Source: Alkalihalobacterium sp048323755 (lineage in GTDB: Bacteria > Bacillota > Bacilli > Bacillales > Bacillaceae_F). Taken from it: a DNA stretch of 64,000 nt. The stretch covers positions 128,880 through 192,879 of the forward strand of contig NZ_JBLWFS010000007.1 in the NCBI RefSeq assembly GCF_048323755.1, given 5' to 3'. Numbering within the stretch: the first letter of the stretch is position 1; every line of letters starts with the position of its first letter. Below are positions 27,469 to 37,343 of the stretch, in pieces. The notes under the pieces are model-generated. The model was not told the DNA's origin, made no database searches, and was given only the letters and a program-made list of their open reading frames with translations. A program made the position numbers and the translations under genes.

Positions 27469-28506
27469 TTAGCTTGCCGAAATCTTGTGAATGACAGAGG
27501 TTCTGTTATTCACACCTAATTTATTAAAGATATTGGCTAGGTGAGTCTTAACAGTATTAATACTTAAGAACAGCCTATTAGCAATATCGTTATTACTGTA
27601 GCCTTTAGAAATAAGACCGATAATTTCAGCTTCTCTTTTAGACAGTCCAAACTCAATGGTTGCCCTTTCTATAGGATCTTCATTTTGTTTAGTTTCAGAA
27701 TAAATATAGATAGTAAAATGTTGGTCCTTAATATCCCAAGTCTCGTGAGTGTTTATTCTAAATGAAAGTTCTCCGATAGTTAAATTTAGTCCATCTGTTA
27801 AATTAGAATTTATTCTTGCCAATACAGCTTCTTTTACTTTGGTGAGTGGGTTATTTTTGTCGGCATAGTTTAAATTAGGACAATATTTTATCGCAACTTC
27901 ATTTTTATAAAGTATGGAGAAATTCTTATCTACGACTAAAACACCGATAGGAAGTTCACCCATAGAACGAGTTAACATCGACTTTGCATATTGTAATTGT
28001 TTAAATTCCAAATGTCGTTTTAAATTAATAGAAATGAATTTGGATACGCTTTCAAGAATCTGTATTTCATTAGAGGAGTAGTTACCAGAGCAAAGTGGCT
28101 TGTGAATCCCGATTAGGCCAATTATTTTACTTTCGCATTTTAAAGGTATAAATACAGTGTAGTACTCTTTATTTTTTCTTTGGAGATTTAGGTGATAGTC
28201 ACTATTTTGAAAGGGTGTGTAAGATATTAAGTCTTCAATAGTAAGTATGTGTTTATTTTGAATTTTCTTTTTGTTTAAAAGCTCCATTTGATAATAATGC
28301 CTCTTGCTTGCCTCTAGTACTTTGCTATTTATATAAAATGTAGTTGTTGTTCTTTGAAAGGAGTTATTGTTAATAAACAAAGATAAGTTGTTATATCCAA
28401 GTACGTTTTTTATACCTTCTAATAGGATCTCGTAATATTCCTCATGATTTTCCTGGATTAAAGAAACAAACTTTAAAACTTTTTCGTAATCTTCCGTTTT
28501 TAGCAA
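27469..28506 (-). CDS. LuxR-type regulator with N-terminal GAF-like sensor
   Basis: 345 residues. The C-terminus (from about 280) is a LuxR helix-turn-helix: LSKREAEIIGLISKGYSNND then IANRLFLSINTVKTHLANIF. The N-terminal half resembles a GAF domain (YYTVFIPLKCESKIIGLIGI) followed by a PAS-like stretch (MGELPIGVLVVDKNFSILYK). It is divergent from the acyl-CoA dehydrogenase gene across 260 bp and probably controls the carboxylate cluster, sensing a small molecule. Confidence 0.85.
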   Translation of the reverse strand: MLKTEDYEKVLKFVSLIQENHEEYYEILLEGIKNVLGYNNLSLFINNNSFQRTTTTFYINSKVLEASKRHYYQMELLNKKKIQNKHILTIEDLISYTPFQNSDYHLNLQRKNKEYYTVFIPLKCESKIIGLIGIHKPLCSGNYSSNEIQILESVSKFISINLKRHLEFKQLQYAKSMLTRSMGELPIGVLVVDKNFSILYKNEVAIKYCPNLNYADKNNPLTKVKEAVLARINSNLTDGLNLTIGELSFRINTHETWDIKDQHFTIYIYSETKQNEDPIERATIEFGLSKREAEIIGLISKGYSNNDIANRLFLSINTVKTHLANIFNKLGVNNRTSVIHKISAS

Positions 28507-28765
28507 AAAGCTCCCCTCCTAATAAAATATAAACTTTCTTTAAAAATTGAAAACAATTTTTTTGTTTTTATGTAAATTGATATTTAGTTTGAGAAAGGGT
28601 TAGTTAAACCTTATTATAATAAAGATCTGTAAAATGTCCACAATTTTTTGAATCTTGTTTAAATTTTAAATATTCAACTCTAATTCATCCTTATGGGTGA
28701 TTTTTGAAAACTCAATAAGTGTTAGTATTCATTTATAAAGTTTTTTAAAAGGGAGGGCTTCAATT

Positions 28766-29914
28766 ATGAACAATAATTATATTCAAGAAGAACATCGTAT
28801 TTTTAGAAGCACGCTAAGAAAATTTTTAGAGAAAGAAGCCTACCCTCATTTTGAACAATGGGAGAAGGACAGAGAGATACCTCGTCAATTTTGGAAAAAA
28901 ATGGGCGGTAATGGTTTTCTTTGTCCTTGGATCGATGAAAGTTACGGAGGCTTAAATGCGGACTTTGTGTATTCTGTCATATTGAATGAAGAGTTAGAGA
29001 AAGTAGGCCAAGGAGTATCTAGTGGAATTTGTTTACACAATGATATCGTAACCCCATATTTTTCAACGTACGGTAGTGAAGAACAGAAGCAGCGTTGGCT
29101 TCCTGGATGTATTACAGGAGACCTAATTACAGCGGTAGCAATGACAGAGCCTGGTGCAGGGTCTGATCTAGCAGGAATTCGAACAACAGCTGTAAGAGAT
29201 GGCGATCATTATATCTTAAACGGCGGAAAAATATTTATAACGAATGGTCTTCATGCTGACTTAATCATCGTTGTCTGTAAAACAGATCCAAAAGCTAATC
29301 CAGCTTATAAAGGGATAAGTTTACTAGTAGTTGAGCGTGATACTCCTGGATTTTCACGAGGAAAAAAACTAGATAAGATCGGAATGCACAGTGGTGATAC
29401 AGCTGAATTAATCTTTGAGGATGCGAAGGTTCCTGTAGCAAATCTATTAGGTGAAGAAGGAAAAGGCTTCTCCTATTTAATGACAAAATTACAACAGGAA
29501 AGGCTTGTTGTGGCTATCCAGTGTCAAACTGAAGCTGAAGAGATGTTAAAAATTACAATGGATTATGTGAAAAATAGAAGAGCTTTTGGAAAATCAATAA
29601 GCCAATTCCAAAATACACAATTTAAGATTGCTGAAATGGCAACAGAAATTGAGATAGGCAGAACATTTCTTGATGATTTAATTGTTCGACATATGGAAGG
29701 AGAAGACATCACTAAAAAAGTGTCCATGGCCAAATGGTGGATAAGTGAAATGGCAAAAAGAGTAGCAGCAGAATGCTTACAATTACATGGGGGATATGGA
29801 TATATGGAGGAGTATGAAATCGCACGTCGATACAGAGATATACCAGTCGCTTCTATTTACGCAGGTACAACAGAAATCATGAAAACAATTATTGCTAAAC
29901 AATTAGAGTTATAA
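28766..29914 (+). CDS. Acyl-CoA dehydrogenase
   Basis: 382 residues, FAD-dependent, oxidising acyl-CoA to enoyl-CoA. The FAD/substrate blocks VAMTEPGAGSDLAGI, NGGKIFITNG and LQLHGGYGYMEEYEIARRYRD are present, with a catalytic Glu in the C-terminal AGTTEIMK region typical of short/medium-chain enzymes. GGGAGGG precedes the ATG. A TetR gene follows after 28 bp. Confidence 0.95.
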   Translation: MNNNYIQEEHRIFRSTLRKFLEKEAYPHFEQWEKDREIPRQFWKKMGGNGFLCPWIDESYGGLNADFVYSVILNEELEKVGQGVSSGICLHNDIVTPYFSTYGSEEQKQRWLPGCITGDLITAVAMTEPGAGSDLAGIRTTAVRDGDHYILNGGKIFITNGLHADLIIVVCKTDPKANPAYKGISLLVVERDTPGFSRGKKLDKIGMHSGDTAELIFEDAKVPVANLLGEEGKGFSYLMTKLQQERLVVAIQCQTEAEEMLKITMDYVKNRRAFGKSISQFQNTQFKIAEMATEIEIGRTFLDDLIVRHMEGEDITKKVSMAKWWISEMAKRVAAECLQLHGGYGYMEEYEIARRYRDIPVASIYAGTTEIMKTIIAKQLEL

Positions 29915-29942
29915 AAAAACTATAAGGTAGAGGAGCGACTAA

Positions 29943-30527
29943 ATGGGGCTTAGAGAAATGAAAACAGCTAAGAAAAAAGAAGATATCATTCGCTCTGCAG
30001 CAAAAATAGTTTCAAGAAAAGGATATCACGGCGCAACAATGGAAGACATTGCAGCAGAGTTATTGATGACAAAAGGAGCGTTATACTACTATTTTGACAA
30101 TAAAGATGATCTAGTTTATCACTGTCATGATTTAATTTTATCTTCAGCGATAAAAACGTTAGAGGATTATTTAAGAAGCGATGTCTCTTCTATAGAGAAG
30201 TTCAAAAAAGCAGTTGAAGTTCATGTGGAGTTTGCAATCACAGAAAAAGAAACATTTAATATGATTATTAAACCACAGCAAACATTTACAGAAAAACGTC
30301 TCACTCCTATACTTGAAAAGCGACAAAAGTATGCGAACATTTTTGACGAGATCATTCAACAAGGAATAGATAGTGGTGAATTTAAAATTACTGAGGTAAA
30401 GATGGCGAGAATGATGATACTAGGGGCATTGAATTGGATTCAACAGTGGTATTTACCAGAAGGTAAGAAAAGCAAGAAGGAAATTGTAGATATATATTCG
30501 GACTACTTATTAAAACTACTTAAATAA
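29943..30527 (+). CDS. TetR/AcrR family regulator
   Basis: 194 residues: HTH in IIRSAAKIVSRKGYHGATMEDIAAE and the recognition helix MTKGALYYYFDNKDDLVYH. The C-terminal ligand domain resembles FadR-type acyl-CoA sensors of bacilli. Co-transcribed with the acyl-CoA dehydrogenase, so it likely represses the beta-oxidation part of the cluster. Confidence 0.92.
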   Translation: MGLREMKTAKKKEDIIRSAAKIVSRKGYHGATMEDIAAELLMTKGALYYYFDNKDDLVYHCHDLILSSAIKTLEDYLRSDVSSIEKFKKAVEVHVEFAITEKETFNMIIKPQQTFTEKRLTPILEKRQKYANIFDEIIQQGIDSGEFKITEVKMARMMILGALNWIQQWYLPEGKKSKKEIVDIYSDYLLKLLK

Positions 30528-30741
30528 AGTAGCAGTTACCTTAAGAATAAGTTTCATGAGTACTAGGTAATGGTACTTTTCACACTTTTGGGTGATGCTT
30601 ACTAATTATTGTTCAGCTAATATTAGGTTTAGGTTCAGAAGGGGAACTTCCATCACTTATTTTCTGAATATTATATTATTTATATTGTTATAAAAGTTAA
30701 GCGCTTACAAAATATTCAAGGCTTGAAAGGGGAATTTACTC

Positions 30742-32259
30742 ATGTTTATTGCAGAGCAATTAAAAGAGATGGTAGAACGTCAACCAAATGCGATCATTTC
30801 ATCATACTTAGGAAGAGAAACTACTTATCAGCAATTTTATAAACAAGCAGAGAGACTTGCAGGGTATTTTAAGGAACTAGGATATGGTAAGGACGATATT
30901 GTTGCGCTAGTCCTACCTAACTCGGATTATTTTTTGACTTCGTATTATGCGTGTCAGATTGGAGGATTTGCAGTATTACCAATCAATACCAAACTGGCTC
31001 CAAGGGAAATCGAATATATCTTAAACCATTCAGAAGCTAAAGGAATTATATATGATCAACGATTTGAAGAGACTGTTCATGAAATTTTACCTAACTTACC
31101 AGCAATAAAAGGTATTCTTACAACAGGTTACGAAAACACATCAAATCGTTTAGAGGACATCATTAATGGACGAGATCGACAAGTCGGTGAGGTATCGCGA
31201 GAAGATGATGATACTTCTGTAATCTTTTACACATCTGGTACAACTGGCAGACCAAAAGGTGTAATGTTAACGAACAGAAATGTCCTATCTATTGCCCAAA
31301 TCCATAAGGAATCGATGGAAATAACGAATAAGGACCGAATGCAAATTGTTGCCCCGCTTTTCCATTGTGCTGCAGCTCATGTGTTTTCAATACCAACGAT
31401 ATATGCTGGAGGAGCTGTTGTCATTGAAGAAGGGTTTTCTCCAGAACAAACGATAAAAACGATGGAGAAAGAAAACATTACGATATTCTTTGGTGTTCCA
31501 GCAATGTACAGTATTCTCTTAACAACACCGAGTTTACAAGAATCATCATTTCCAAATTTACGACTTCTCACTTATGGTGCAGCCCCTATGCCGTACGAAT
31601 TAATTAAACGAGTAAAGGATATTTTTCCAAAGGTTCAAGTACAAAACATTTATGGACAAACGGAAAACTCTCCAGGTGCTACTACATTAAAAGATCAACA
31701 TGCTTTAACTAAAGTAGGTTCAGTTGGTGAAGCATTACCACAATGTGAGGTTAGAGTTGTCGATGAAACAGGAGAAGATTTACCTGTTGGAAAAGTTGGT
31801 GAAATCATTGTAAAAGGTCCACATGTAATGAAGGGTTACCTAAAGAATGAAGCCGCAACTAGAGACACAATTAAAAATGGATGGCTTTATAGCGGGGATC
31901 TTGGTCGCTTAGATGAAGATGGATTGCTTTATATCGTAGATCGAAAGAAAGATATGATCATTCGCGGTGGTGAAAATATATACCCTGTCGAAATTGAGGA
32001 AGTTCTATATGAAATTCCTGAAATTTTAGAGGCAGCTATTATCGGAGTACCACATCAAGTTCTAGGTGAAGTTCCTAAAGCCTACGTAGCAACGAAAAAA
32101 GGTATGCAAATAGATGAAACTACCATTTTACAATATTGTCAAAATCGATTAGCTAAATATAAAGTGCCTCAAGAGATTGAATTTGTTGAAGAGCTTCCTA
32201 GAAATGCTAGTGGAAAAGTATTGAAAACAGAATTAAGAAGTTCCACAGAAGCAATTTAA
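30742..32259 (+). CDS. Acyl-CoA synthetase (fatty or carboxylic acid CoA ligase)
   Basis: 505-residue ANL ligase: P-loop FYTSGTTGRPKGVML, IYGQTENSPGATTL, WLYSGDLGRLDEDGLLYI, RKKDMIIRGGENIYPVEIE and catalytic Lys in NASGKVLK. AAAGGGG precedes the ATG. It sits between the TetR gene and a TRAP transporter, so it probably activates the acid that the transporter brings in. Confidence 0.93.
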   Translation: MFIAEQLKEMVERQPNAIISSYLGRETTYQQFYKQAERLAGYFKELGYGKDDIVALVLPNSDYFLTSYYACQIGGFAVLPINTKLAPREIEYILNHSEAKGIIYDQRFEETVHEILPNLPAIKGILTTGYENTSNRLEDIINGRDRQVGEVSREDDDTSVIFYTSGTTGRPKGVMLTNRNVLSIAQIHKESMEITNKDRMQIVAPLFHCAAAHVFSIPTIYAGGAVVIEEGFSPEQTIKTMEKENITIFFGVPAMYSILLTTPSLQESSFPNLRLLTYGAAPMPYELIKRVKDIFPKVQVQNIYGQTENSPGATTLKDQHALTKVGSVGEALPQCEVRVVDETGEDLPVGKVGEIIVKGPHVMKGYLKNEAATRDTIKNGWLYSGDLGRLDEDGLLYIVDRKKDMIIRGGENIYPVEIEEVLYEIPEILEAAIIGVPHQVLGEVPKAYVATKKGMQIDETTILQYCQNRLAKYKVPQEIEFVEELPRNASGKVLKTELRSSTEAI

Positions 32260-32328
32260 TTATAGGTTGCTAGTTTAATAAAAATGAAACGATGAAGTTG
32301 TAATTAAAAACATATGGGGGGTTTAAAC

Positions 32329-33507
32329 ATGAAAAAAATGAAAAGAATGAAAAAACTGATGAAACCAATCGTTGGTGCTGCAGTCGCAGCAACAATGGCA
32401 TTAGGACTTGTTGCGTGTGGAGGAAGTAATGAAGGTGCATCGGCTCCGTCAGAAAGTAATGATGGTGGCGAAACCGAGGCTATTGAAGAAATGCGACTAA
32501 GAGCTTCTTCTGGAGTTACAGCTAAACACTTTTGGGATCGCGGGTTTTTCACACCTTTAATGGAACGAATTGATAGTGAAACAAATGGTGCAATTAGCTT
32601 TGAAGCATTTACTTCAGGAGAACTTGTTCCTTTAGGTACGGAATTTGATGCTCTTCGTCAAGGAACAATCGACATTGCGTTAACATTCATGGCACCTTAT
32701 GATCCTCAACGTTTTCCATATTCAGAGGTTACAATGCTCCCATTGCTTGAATCAGATGCTGTAATTGCCTCGACAGCAATGCAAAATATGATGAAGAGCG
32801 ATCGTGAATTAAAAGATGGCAAAACTTATTATGAGATAGAGTTTGCTGATAAAGGTTTAGTTGCTTTTGCTAATCCATTAACAGAGCCATATGTTTTAGG
32901 AACGACAAGACAAAAGATCGAAAGTGTATCTGATTTTTCAGAAGCGATTCGACTTAGAACAGCTTCGCGTGTACATGAGATCTTAGCTGATAATTTAGGC
33001 ATCACAGCAATTTCAATGCCAATTACTGATGCTTATGATGCCTTAAGCCGAAACGCATTAGACGGATTTTTCTACAATATTCCAGACTGGAAAGCATTTG
33101 GTTTTGATGAATTAATTAAACATGCAGTAGAAGGAGCTAACTTTGGCCACTTTGTTGGTCATACTGCAATGACACAAGAAACTTGGGATAAATTACCTGT
33201 TGAAGTTCAAGAAAAATTTAAGGCAGCAGCAGATGAAATTATCTTTGATGGTGCAAGTTTAACGAGGGATGAAACTGAAGAGAATAGAGACTCTACAATG
33301 GAAAAAGGTGGAGAATTCACACACCTTAATGATCTCGATCCAGAATTAAGAGAGTTTATTAGTCAAGCTATCGTTGACACTTGGGTTGAATGGATTGAGA
33401 ACTTAGAAGGTCAAGGTCATGCAGGTAAAGAAATGGCTCTTCTATGGAGAGATATGATCGTAGAAGCAGGTGGGGTTTTACCGCAAGAAATCATGGATAT
33501 GGAGTAA
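32329..33507 (+). CDS. TRAP transporter substrate-binding protein (DctP-like lipoprotein)
   Basis: About 392 residues. The lipobox LGLVACGGS marks an exported lipoprotein; DctP-type features are the AEFDALRQGTID-like block (EFDALRQGTIDIALTFMAP) and LRTASRVHEIL with the arginine that usually binds the substrate carboxylate. G6 at 32316-32321 fits the ATG at 32329; an in-frame ATG at 32314 precedes it. Delivers a carboxylate or similar organic acid to the permease encoded next. Confidence 0.9.
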   Translation: MKKMKRMKKLMKPIVGAAVAATMALGLVACGGSNEGASAPSESNDGGETEAIEEMRLRASSGVTAKHFWDRGFFTPLMERIDSETNGAISFEAFTSGELVPLGTEFDALRQGTIDIALTFMAPYDPQRFPYSEVTMLPLLESDAVIASTAMQNMMKSDRELKDGKTYYEIEFADKGLVAFANPLTEPYVLGTTRQKIESVSDFSEAIRLRTASRVHEILADNLGITAISMPITDAYDALSRNALDGFFYNIPDWKAFGFDELIKHAVEGANFGHFVGHTAMTQETWDKLPVEVQEKFKAAADEIIFDGASLTRDETEENRDSTMEKGGEFTHLNDLDPELREFISQAIVDTWVEWIENLEGQGHAGKEMALLWRDMIVEAGGVLPQEIMDME

Positions 33508-33589
33508 TTTTAAAGTGATAGGGAGCTGATTTTCAGCTCCCTATCATTAAAATTTAATATCAGTATTTATACGATGGTGAGGTGAAGGA

Positions 33590-34900
33590 ATGGTCGAAAA
33601 TATTGCAATTATTGTTGTTGTTATCGTGTTTTTATTTTTGCTACTAACAGGGCAATACATTAGTTCTCTACTTTTAACATCAGGAATTCTAGGTATTTAT
33701 ATTTTGGGAGGAATGCCCTTACTTAATGGATTTTTACAAAGCGAACCATACAATCGTACTGCAAGCTATGCTTTGACGACTATTCCTCTTTACATTTTAA
33801 TGGCGCAGTTCATTATGCAAGCGGGAATTGTCAAAGATTTTTATAATCTCGTATTTAAGCTTTCAAAAGGGAAAACGAGTTTACTAGGTGTATTAACGGT
33901 ATTTTTAGGAGGAATTCTAGGTGCTGTTTCTGGCTCCGGTACAGCAACAGCGGCATCGCTAGGTCAAGTTGCCGTTCCAGAGTTAAAAAGGAGAGGGTAC
34001 CCAGACGGACTTGCTGGTGCATTAGCAGCTGCGTCTGGATCGCTTTCAGCGATTATACCTCCAAGCGTAATTTTAATTATTTACGGAGTAACAGTTCAGA
34101 TTTCTATTGGTCAATTGTTTGTTGCAGCCTTTATTCCAGGTATCCTTATGATGGTGGTGTTTTCCGCAGTTACTATCGTCTATCTCAAGGTATACCAAGG
34201 CAAAATGGTGATGCCTGCACCAGAGGTTGATGATCATGACACGCCGATCAGTCGCTATATTATCATTTTAATAGCTGGAGCCTTAATCATACTTTCAATT
34301 TTTGGTGGAATTTATACAGGGAAGTTTACTCCAACAGAAGCAGGTGCAGTAGGTGCATTTATTAGTTTAATCGTAGCGCTAGTGTTAGGAAAAGTGAATA
34401 AAAATTTCATTGCAAGTTCTCTTATTGAGACAACAAAAGTTACAGTTATGGCGATGCTAATAGTGATTGGAGCTTCTCTATTTGGCCGATTTATTTCATT
34501 GTCACTTCTTCCGAGAAAAATTATTGAGATGCTTGGACCTTTAATGGATTATCCTGTTATATTACTAATGATTATCATGATAATCTACTTCTTCTTATTT
34601 ATGTTTATTGAGGGAGTTGCAGTTATTTTAATGACGGTACCTGTTCTGTTGCCAATATTAACGGCAGCGAATATTGATCTAATTTGGTTTGGTATATTAG
34701 TATCTGTTATCTGTACGTTAGGCCTTATTACACCGCCTGTTGGAATAAGTGTTTATGCAGTAGGAGGCGTAACCAAAATCCCAATCGAGAAACTTTTCAG
34801 AACGTCATTAGTATTTGCGGTTGTTGCTGCTGTTGTAGTCGGTGGGTTATTGATTGCCTTCCCGCAATTAGCAACGTGGCTACCACAAACAATGAGGTGA
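33590..34900 (+). CDS. TRAP transporter large permease (DctM-like)
   Basis: 436 residues, about 12 hydrophobic segments. Family marks: PLYILMAQFIMQAGI, GSGTATAASLGQVAVPELKRRGYP, ASGSLSAIIPPSVILIIYG and a late GLITPPVGISVYAV. It is the Na+ or H+ coupled transport subunit. Located between P and Q components, an order P-M-Q that differs from the more common P-Q-M. Confidence 0.93.
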   Translation: MVENIAIIVVVIVFLFLLLTGQYISSLLLTSGILGIYILGGMPLLNGFLQSEPYNRTASYALTTIPLYILMAQFIMQAGIVKDFYNLVFKLSKGKTSLLGVLTVFLGGILGAVSGSGTATAASLGQVAVPELKRRGYPDGLAGALAAASGSLSAIIPPSVILIIYGVTVQISIGQLFVAAFIPGILMMVVFSAVTIVYLKVYQGKMVMPAPEVDDHDTPISRYIIILIAGALIILSIFGGIYTGKFTPTEAGAVGAFISLIVALVLGKVNKNFIASSLIETTKVTVMAMLIVIGASLFGRFISLSLLPRKIIEMLGPLMDYPVILLMIIMIIYFFLFMFIEGVAVILMTVPVLLPILTAANIDLIWFGILVSVICTLGLITPPVGISVYAVGGVTKIPIEKLFRTSLVFAVVAAVVVGGLLIAFPQLATWLPQTMR

Positions 34901-34937
34901 AAATCTATACTTTACAATTAGAAAGTAGGTGATAGAG

Positions 34938-35450
34938 ATGAACGGAACTTTTGATAAAATTATATATATTAACGAAAAATTAAAGTTAATCGGTGTATTT
35001 ATAGGAGGTTTAGCAGCAGTATTCATGATGCTAATTATTGTTGCTGATGTATTTATGCGAAATATCTTTACTTCTCCCATTTCTGGTACCTATGAAATTG
35101 TACAGTACTTCTTAATGCCCTTGGCGATTTTTCCTGCACTAGCATATACGTATAGTTCAGGCGTCTTACCTAGGTTGGGTGAATTAGTTGAAAAAGCACC
35201 GAATGGTTTCAAAAAAGTATCGACTTGGATCATTATTATTATTGAGATTACTATTTTTACATTATTAACAATATATGGGTGGAAATTTGCAATGGCAGGT
35301 GTTGGTGATCAAATGGCTATTGCTGTCGGGGGGAAGTTAACACCCGTTTATCCAGTCTACTTTTTAATACCTATTGGTTTTGGGTTAATAGTAATAGAAG
35401 TACTTCTATCAGCTATCAAACCGCTAATTAAAAACAAGAGCACCACCTAG
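34938..35450 (+). CDS. TRAP transporter small permease (DctQ-like)
   Basis: About 170 residues with four membrane segments and the DctQ stretch VFMRNIFTSPISGTYEIVQYFL. AGGTGAT lies before ATG 34938; a GTG at 34929 is the longer option. Works with the large permease as the transport pair. Confidence 0.9.
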   Translation: MNGTFDKIIYINEKLKLIGVFIGGLAAVFMMLIIVADVFMRNIFTSPISGTYEIVQYFLMPLAIFPALAYTYSSGVLPRLGELVEKAPNGFKKVSTWIIIIIEITIFTLLTIYGWKFAMAGVGDQMAIAVGGKLTPVYPVYFLIPIGFGLIVIEVLLSAIKPLIKNKSTT

Positions 35451-35564
35451 ACAATATTTAAAATTTTGGTAGGATTTTTTCGGGGCGTTATAGAAATTAG
35501 TATATGGAATAAAGAGAATTATTTATATTTTTAATTACTTATTACATCGTTTGGAGGACATAAT

Positions 35565-36752
35565 ATGAACAATATTTACATTTTAGGTGGAGCACGAACA
35601 GCATTTACAGCTTTCGGAGGTTCTTTTCAATCTGTTAACGCTACTGAATTAGGAACAGTAACTGCGCAAGAGGCTTTAAAACGTGCAGAAGTGGAAGGTA
35701 AAGATATTGATCAAGTGGTTTTTGGAAATGTAATTCACAGTTCGACGAATGCGGCTTATTTAGCCCGCCATATTGCTTTGAAGGCAGATGTGCCAATTGA
35801 AACACCTGCATTAACAGTAAATCGTCTTTGTGGATCTGGTATGCAATCGGTCATTTCAGCTGCCCAAAGCATCCGTTTAGGTGAGTCTAACTTAGCCTTA
35901 GTTGGTGGAGCTGAAAATATGACAATGTCTCCTCACTCTAATTTTACAAGTCGCTTCTCAGGTGTAAAATACGGAAGCTTCCAGTTTGAAGATATGTTAT
36001 TAAATACACTTACTGATCAGTATACTGGGATTGGTATGGGAATAACAGCTGAAAATCTAGCAGATAAATACGAGATTTCTAGAGAAGAACAAGATGAATT
36101 TGCTTTACTCAGCCAACAAAGAGCGACAGAAGCGATCCAATCGGGCATCTTTGCCGAAGAAATAACAGCTGTAGAAGTTCCTTCAAGAGGTGGAAGCAAA
36201 CAAATCATAGAAGATGAGCATGTAAAAAAAGATATGACATATGAAAAGCTTGCATCATTAAAGCCATCTTTTAAAAAGGATGGTACGGTGACTGCCGGTA
36301 ATGCAAGCGGAATTAATGACGGTGCAGCTTCTTTAATTTTATCGAGTGAGTCAGAAGTGAAAAAACGTAATCAAAAACCGTTAGCTAAAATAGTTTCCTG
36401 GGGAATAGCAGGCGTTGATCCAAGTATTATGGGGATTGGTCCAGTTCCAGCAATACAACAAGCACTACAACGTGCTGAACTGACTCTTGACCAAATGGAT
36501 CGAATTGAAATAAATGAAGCTTTCGCAGCTCAATATTTAGCCGTTGAAAAAGAATTAGGACTTGATCGTAATAAAACAAATGTACACGGTGGAGCAATAG
36601 CACTCGGGCATCCAGTCGGTGCAAGTGGATCACGTATCGTATTGTCACTTGCTAATGAATTAAGAAGAAATGGTCTTAGATATGGGGTTGCCAGTCTTTG
36701 TATTGGCGGCGGCCAAGGTATTGCCGTTGTTATTGAAAATGAAAATGTATAA
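35565..36752 (+). CDS. Acetyl-CoA C-acyltransferase (thiolase)
   Basis: 395 residues with all active-site residues: acyl-accepting Cys in NRLCGSGMQS, His in NEAFAAQ and GGAIALGHPVGASGSR, and proton-donor Cys in ASLCIGGGQG. It cleaves 3-ketoacyl-CoA (or condenses acetyl-CoA). It closes the carboxylate cluster; hydratase and hydroxyacyl-CoA dehydrogenase are absent from the window and must be supplied elsewhere. Confidence 0.95.
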   Translation: MNNIYILGGARTAFTAFGGSFQSVNATELGTVTAQEALKRAEVEGKDIDQVVFGNVIHSSTNAAYLARHIALKADVPIETPALTVNRLCGSGMQSVISAAQSIRLGESNLALVGGAENMTMSPHSNFTSRFSGVKYGSFQFEDMLLNTLTDQYTGIGMGITAENLADKYEISREEQDEFALLSQQRATEAIQSGIFAEEITAVEVPSRGGSKQIIEDEHVKKDMTYEKLASLKPSFKKDGTVTAGNASGINDGAASLILSSESEVKKRNQKPLAKIVSWGIAGVDPSIMGIGPVPAIQQALQRAELTLDQMDRIEINEAFAAQYLAVEKELGLDRNKTNVHGGAIALGHPVGASGSRIVLSLANELRRNGLRYGVASLCIGGGQGIAVVIENENV

Positions 36753-36755
36753 GTA

Positions 36756-36788
36756 CAAAAAGACGTCTATTTAATAGGCGTCTTTTTT
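36756..36788 (+). terminator. Terminator after thiolase
   Basis: AAAAAGACG-tctatttaatag-GCGTCTTTTTT. Confidence 0.88.
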
Positions 36789-36795
36789 CATGTGA

Positions 36796-36825
36796 TGTAT
36801 AAATTTTACCCTATAACACAATCTA
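36796..36825 (+). promoter_or_regulatory. Sigma-G-like promoter of csgA
   Basis: TGTATA at 36796 and CAATCTA at 36819 are 17 bp apart, close to the sigma-G pattern TGNATA / CATNNTA, 45 bp before the csgA start. Confidence 0.55.
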
Positions 36826-36869
36826 ATTTAGTAAGTACAATAAACGTTATAAGAGAAAGGGTGTTTGAA

Positions 36870-37121
36870 TTGGATCAATCACTGGCATATTTAAGAGAAG
36901 CACTATCTAATTACATAGAGGATCATCCAATTTGCCAAGGAGTTTACGATCGGTTAGAGAACAATAATTATTCAACTGAAGAAGAGTTTGTTGGTGGGTT
37001 AGCAGAAGAAGAAATGAAAGTACTTGATATCATTCTAAAGCAAGAGATTAAACATGCAGAAGAGGAACAAGATGAGGAACGTACCAAACAGCTAAATGAA
37101 GTATTTGAACAACTATTTTAA
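36870..37121 (+). CDS. csgA: Sigma-G-dependent small acid-soluble spore protein CsgA
   Basis: 83 residues from a TTG start (DQSLAYLREALSNYIEDHP) preceded by AGAAAGGGTG. The pattern YSTEEEFVGGLAEEEM, ILKQEIKHAEEEQDEERTKQ and ELF-like end matches B. subtilis CsgA closely. A longer in-frame ORF back to 36792 overlaps the promoter and is rejected. Forespore expressed, from the promoter just upstream. Confidence 0.85.
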   Translation: MDQSLAYLREALSNYIEDHPICQGVYDRLENNNYSTEEEFVGGLAEEEMKVLDIILKQEIKHAEEEQDEERTKQLNEVFEQLF

Positions 37122-37171
37122 TGTCCATTAAGGAGTTCATTTGTTAAGTATAAAGACAGAATGGAGAAAAT

Positions 37172-37327
37172 ATGGAAAATAAAAACACGACTCAAAAAGA
37201 TCAAATGAATGGTAAGAAAAGAAACAATGAACAAATGGAATTAAGTTCAACCGGATTTGGTTTTGTACCAAAGGCAAGTAATACTACAAGAGAAAATAAA
37301 CAAAGATCAAATGATGGGGAAGATTAG
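37172..37327 (+). CDS. Small basic polar protein, function unknown
   Basis: 51 residues: MENKNTTQKDQMNGKKRNNE, then STGFGFVPKASNTTRE. Very hydrophilic, low complexity, no cysteine; GGAGAAA precedes the ATG. It follows csgA by 50 bp and looks like other minor spore or sporulation proteins of bacilli, but I do not recognise it. Confidence 0.55.
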   Translation: MENKNTTQKDQMNGKKRNNEQMELSSTGFGFVPKASNTTRENKQRSNDGED

Positions 37328-37343
37328 AGGAAAAAAAAAGAGG

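Noticed and set aside
36792..36869. Longer start of csgA
   Set aside because: It overlaps the sigma-G-like promoter and has no homology to CsgA.
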